Assembly: GCF_003032475.1 (NCBI RefSeq)
Contig: NZ_CP028369.1
Span: 3,286,001-3,350,000, forward strand
Reading direction: 5' to 3'
From: Streptomyces sp. P3
GTDB taxonomy: Bacteria; Actinomycetota; Actinomycetes; Streptomycetales; Streptomycetaceae
DNA length: 64,000 bases
A program made the position numbers and the translations under genes. The notes under the pieces are model-generated. The model ran no database searches and had not been told where the DNA came from. It saw nothing but the letters and a program-made list of their open reading frames with translations. How positions within the stretch are numbered: position 1 is the stretch's first letter; the number at the start of each line of letters is the position of its first letter. Positions 60,783-64,000 of the stretch are shown piece after piece.

Positions 60783-62101
60783 CGGGCCTGCGCCTCCTCG
60801 AGGCCGCCCGCGCCGACCAGCGCCCACCAGGCGACGATCCCGAAGACGACGGCGGTCAGCACCGTCGACGGTCCGCCGATGTCGGCGTACACGAAGTCGA
60901 TCAGCTGCCAGACCAGCAGGCCGCAGGCGAACAGCGCACAGTCCAGGCCGCGGCCCGAGCGCCGGGCGCACAGCCACCCCCGCAGCCCGCACGCCAGCAG
61001 CGCCAGCCAGCCGCCCGTGAGGGCGAGCAGTCCGATCAGGCCCTGTTCGCCGAGGACCAGCAGATACATGTTGTGCGGGGAGAGCAGCGGCTGGCGGACG
61101 AAGCCGGATCCCGCGCCGTCGGTGTCGCTGGCCGAGGACAGCGCGAGGGAGGCGTGCGTGTCCCGGTGTTCGGGGAAGCCCTTCAACCCGACGCCGGTGA
61201 GCGGCTGTTCGGCCCACATGCCGACCGCGGACGCCCACAGGGTGTACCGGTCGGTGACCGACTGGTCGGGCGCGTCCGCGACCCGTGTGATGCTGCTGAC
61301 GCGTTCCTGGAGCATCGCCGAGCCGACGCCGAAGCCGCCCACCAGGACCACCCCGGCGGCGACCACCGCCGCGCCGACCTTGAGCGCCCGGCGCAGTCCT
61401 GCAAGGGCCAGCTGGATCGCGCAGGTCAGCGCGGTCGCGATCCACGCGCCCCGGCTGAAGGAGAGCGCGAGCGGCGCCGTCAGGGCGAGCGCGGCCGCGG
61501 CGGCGACCGCCCGCTGCCGTACGCCGGAGCCGCCGAGCGCCAGACCGACCGCGCACACCAGCCCGAAGGACACGACGGTCGCCATGCCCATCACGTCCTG
61601 CGGTCCGAAGGTGCCGACCGCCCGGATCGTCTCGCCCTGGTAGGAGGCGCCGGTACCGGTGACGAACTGGTGGACGCCGACGGCCCCCTGCCAGCCCGCG
61701 AGCCCCACGAACGACCAGGCGAGCACCCGCAGGTCGGCCCGGTCCCGGACGAGCAGCACGACGGCCGCGGGGACCAGCACGAAGATCTGCAGATAGCGCC
61801 CGAGGCCGGTGAGACCAGCGTCCGGCGAGGACGCGCCCATCGCCGCGAGCGCGAGTCCGGCGACCGGCGTCCCGAGGATTACGGCCGCCGTCATGGACAG
61901 CGGGCGTCGCCGCTGCCGCAGCAGCCGCACCAGGCAGAACAGCACCACCAGCGCGGACAGCGCGTCGGCCGGCCCGGCGCCGCCCTCGCCGCCGGGGGAG
62001 GGCGGAAGGCCGAGCAGGGCGACCACGGCGACCACCGGCAGGACCGGCGACAGCGTCCGGGCGCGGGGCAGCGTCAGCGGAAGGTGCGGGGCTAGGGTCA
62101 T
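60779..62101 (-). CDS. O-antigen ligase/polymerase family protein
   Basis: The 440-residue multi-spanning protein has 11 or 12 hydrophobic segments and a large loop with GVGLKGFPEHRD and SPHNMYLLVLGEQGLIGL, the Wzy_C signature (H and N motif). It would polymerise or ligate the polysaccharide outside. It is separated from the next gene by seven bases. The ATG at 62101 starts before the first membrane segment. Confidence 0.9.
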   Translation of the reverse strand: MTLAPHLPLTLPRARTLSPVLPVVAVVALLGLPPSPGGEGGAGPADALSALVVLFCLVRLLRQRRRPLSMTAAVILGTPVAGLALAAMGASSPDAGLTGLGRYLQIFVLVPAAVVLLVRDRADLRVLAWSFVGLAGWQGAVGVHQFVTGTGASYQGETIRAVGTFGPQDVMGMATVVSFGLVCAVGLALGGSGVRQRAVAAAAALALTAPLALSFSRGAWIATALTCAIQLALAGLRRALKVGAAVVAAGVVLVGGFGVGSAMLQERVSSITRVADAPDQSVTDRYTLWASAVGMWAEQPLTGVGLKGFPEHRDTHASLALSSASDTDGAGSGFVRQPLLSPHNMYLLVLGEQGLIGLLALTGGWLALLACGLRGWLCARRSGRGLDCALFACGLLVWQLIDFVYADIGGPSTVLTAVVFGIVAWWALVGAGGLEEAQAR

Positions 62102-62108
62102 CGGCGGT

Positions 62109-63524
62109 TCAGCTCCCGGTCGGTCGCACGAGGGCGGCCGCGGTGCGCAGCAGGATGCACACGTCCTGCCACAGCGACCAGTTGTCGATGTACGCGTTGT
62201 CGAAGCGGGCCCGGTCCTCGATCGAGGTGTCGCCGCGCAGCCCCTGTACCTGGGCGAGGCCGGTGATGCCGGTCCGCATCCGGTGGCGTGCCGCGTAACC
62301 GGGGTAGGTCTGGCTGAACTGGCCGACGAAGAAGGGGCGTTCGGGGCGCGGTCCGACAAGGCTCATGTCGCCGCACAGGACGTTCCACAACTGGAGCAGC
62401 TCGTCCAGCGAGGTCTGGCGCAGGAAGCGGCAGAAGTGGCTCATCTCGCGTTCGCCGGCCACGCTCCAGCGGGTCGCCGACTCGTGCTCGTCGACGGGAC
62501 GGTGGGTGCGGAACTTCAGCAGGGTGAAGGGCCGGCCGTCCTTGCCGATGCGCTCCTGCCGGAAGACCACTCCGGGTCCGTCGGTCAGTCGCAGCACGGC
62601 CGCGCACAGCAGCAGCAGCGGGCTCACCAGCAGCAGCAGCACCCCGGAGACCACGACGTCCAGCAACCGCTTGCCGAGGCTGCCCCGCCGCCGGACGCCC
62701 ATGTCGAGGCGCCGGCAGGAGAACCCGGCCAACTGCTCGGGGCTCGCGTACGAAGGGGTGTCGGCGTCGACCTCCCACACCGTGCAGCCCGATTCGGCGA
62801 GCGCCCGCAGCAGGGGGCCCTGCACGCTGCGCACGGCGGGGTGGACGCACAGCACGTCCCGCACGCCGTTCTGGATGAGGGCCCGCTGCACCTCCTGACC
62901 GGTGGTCAGCACCGGCAGCCCCTCGTCGCCTCCGGGGCTCTCGGCCACGATCCCCACCGGCCGGACCCCGCACCGGGGATGCCGCAGCACCGCGGCGGCC
63001 ACCCGCTGCGAGGTCGTGGCGGGACCGATGACGAGCGCGGCGCGCGGCCGGCGCAGCAGCGTCCGGCGCCGGCGCAGGTGCACGACCGCGCGGGCCGTGC
63101 AGCCGACCGCGGTCTGTGCCGCGCAGCCGACGACCAGGGTGCGGGCCGAGAGCGCGTGCGCCGGGTTCCACGCCGCGGCGAGCGCGCCGAGCGAGAGCCA
63201 GGCCACCGCGATCCGGCCGCACACGGCGGGTAGTTCGTCCAGCACCCCGGCCACCGGGCGCGGGCGCTGCGGGCGCAGCAGTATCGTCGCCGCCACCAGC
63301 AGGGCCACCAGCAGCGGACGGCGCTGCACCCCGGTCAGGGCCAGCGCGACCGCGACCGCGGCGAGGCCGTCGGCGAGCAGCAGCGGCAGCGAAGACGCGG
63401 GACGCGCCGGAGGCCGACGGGCGGGGAACCGGAATCCCGCTGCGCTTCCTCGCCGCGGGATGACCGAGACGGGTGAGTATCCGGCCTGCGTGCCGGGAGA
63501 GGGGACGGTGCTTTCCGCAGTCAC
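62109..63524 (-). CDS. Polyprenyl glycosylphosphotransferase (initiating sugar transferase)
   Basis: The 471-residue WbaP/WcaJ-type protein has four membrane segments and a nucleotide-binding-like middle region. The catalytic bacterial sugar transferase domain has KRLLDVVVSGVLLLL, RQERIGKDGRPFTLLKFRTH, TSLDELLQLWNVLCGDMSLV and GPRPERPFFV, plus GITGLAQVQGLRG. It loads the first sugar phosphate on undecaprenyl phosphate. GTG 63524 overlaps the upstream stop (GTGA at 63521-63524) and is preferred over the longer frame. Confidence 0.93.
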   Translation of the reverse strand: MTAESTVPSPGTQAGYSPVSVIPRRGSAAGFRFPARRPPARPASSLPLLLADGLAAVAVALALTGVQRRPLLVALLVAATILLRPQRPRPVAGVLDELPAVCGRIAVAWLSLGALAAAWNPAHALSARTLVVGCAAQTAVGCTARAVVHLRRRRTLLRRPRAALVIGPATTSQRVAAAVLRHPRCGVRPVGIVAESPGGDEGLPVLTTGQEVQRALIQNGVRDVLCVHPAVRSVQGPLLRALAESGCTVWEVDADTPSYASPEQLAGFSCRRLDMGVRRRGSLGKRLLDVVVSGVLLLLVSPLLLLCAAVLRLTDGPGVVFRQERIGKDGRPFTLLKFRTHRPVDEHESATRWSVAGEREMSHFCRFLRQTSLDELLQLWNVLCGDMSLVGPRPERPFFVGQFSQTYPGYAARHRMRTGITGLAQVQGLRGDTSIEDRARFDNAYIDNWSLWQDVCILLRTAAALVRPTGS

Positions 63525-64000
63525 GAGTGGATGGGCTCCCTGCACTCGGTGGGCGCGACCCGCGCCCCTTCGGTGGTCGTGAGCAGCTCGCGGTACACGC
63601 CCTCGACCGCCTCGGCCGTTCGCCGCACGTCGTGCGCGGCCAGGACGTGCCGACGCCCCTGGTGGCCGAGCGACTCGCGCAGCAGCGGGTCGGACAGCAG
63701 TGCGCAGACCGCCTCGGCGAGCGCCGCGGGGTTCTCGGCAGGGGCGACACAGCGCTCCGCGAGTCCGGCCGGCAGGCTCTCCCGGGCGCCGTTCACGTCG
63801 GTCACCACCACGGGTCTTCCGCAGGCCATCGCCTCCAGCGGGGCCAGCGCCATGCCCTCCCAGCGCGAGGGCAGCACCACCAGATCGGCCGCCTGGTACC
63901 AGGGGACGGCGTCGGCGACGGCCCCCGCGAACAGCACCGACTCCGGTGCGCCGGGCCGCAGGCGTGCCGCGTCGGGACCGTCGCCGACCAGCACCAGCCG
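63521..64000 (-). CDS. Glycosyltransferase family 4 (partial)
   Basis: The C-terminal 159 or so residues of a GT4 enzyme, continuing past the window end, are visible: LVLVGDGPDAARL, VLFAGAVADAVPWYQAADLVVLPS, then WEGMALAPLEAMACGRPVVVTD, the donor-binding motif. Being upstream in the leftward operon, it is probably one of its first genes seen here. Confidence 0.92.
   Translation of the reverse strand, partial: RLVLVGDGPDAARLRPGAPESVLFAGAVADAVPWYQAADLVVLPSRWEGMALAPLEAMACGRPVVVTDVNGARESLPAGLAERCVAPAENPAALAEAVCALLSDPLLRESLGHQGRRHVLAAHDVRRTAEAVEGVYRELLTTTEGARVAPTECREPIHS

Overview
The window is a piece of a Streptomyces-type chromosome. Base composition is very GC-rich, third codon positions are nearly all G or C, GTG starts and 4-bp stop/start overlaps (GTGA, ATGA) are common, and it carries rodlin and chaplin genes, which are found in aerial-hypha-forming actinomycetes. 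The order rodlin/chaplin - copper ATPase - citrate synthase - RecD-like helicase - ribose operon resembles, from memory, one region of the S. coelicolor chromosome.

Layout, left to right. (1) 1-2800: end of an ABC exporter, a small secreted protein and a secreted S37 tripeptidyl aminopeptidase. (2) 2810-4330: a lone IS200/IS605-type tnpB element with end hairpins; its tnpB reading frame is broken by a small hairpin insertion. (3) 4333-8700: secreted GH3 N-acetylglucosaminidase, divergent EPSP-synthase paralogue, lipoprotein. (4) 8898-14841: a LacI-controlled sugar locus with divergent arms (isomerase, unknown protein and LacI; Gfo/Idh/MocA dehydrogenase, DUF993 protein and isomerase). (5) 14921-17586: a two-gene ATPase + HNH cassette resembling the Septu (PtuAB) anti-phage system, followed by a small GntR-like gene. 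(6) 17706-24012: ribose operon lacI-rbsA-rbsCB(fused)-rbsK-rbsD, with two tandem operators, a 13-bp repeat array and a strong terminator. (7) 24164-28450: small secreted protein, RecD2-like helicase, citrate synthase. (8) 28451-29533: gene-poor interval with a 42-44 bp repeat array and an 18-bp palindrome. (9) 29534-32225: copZ-copA with a CsoR-type operator. (10) 32349-35150: alcohol dehydrogenase, small HTH protein, AraC regulator. (11) 35280-42493: myo-inositol catabolism (iolE-like, iolC, aldolase, iolB, iolD, mmsA) ending in a perfect 22-bp terminator stem. (12) 42593-48951: lipoprotein, an unusual S15-hydrolase/ABC-ATPase fusion with its permease, VWA lipoprotein. (13) 49074-53509: three rodlins, an LCP enzyme, a short chaplin and a repeat-rich sortase-type chaplin. 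(14) 54097-64000: a GH26-like secreted hydrolase and an exopolysaccharide operon running leftward off the end of the window.

The genes fall into three functional themes: sugar and polyol catabolism under LacI-type or similar local control; the cell surface (rodlin/chaplin coat, LCP enzyme, exopolysaccharide, secreted hydrolases); and accessory DNA (the tnpB element and the Septu-like cassette). No rRNA, tRNA or CRISPR array was seen.
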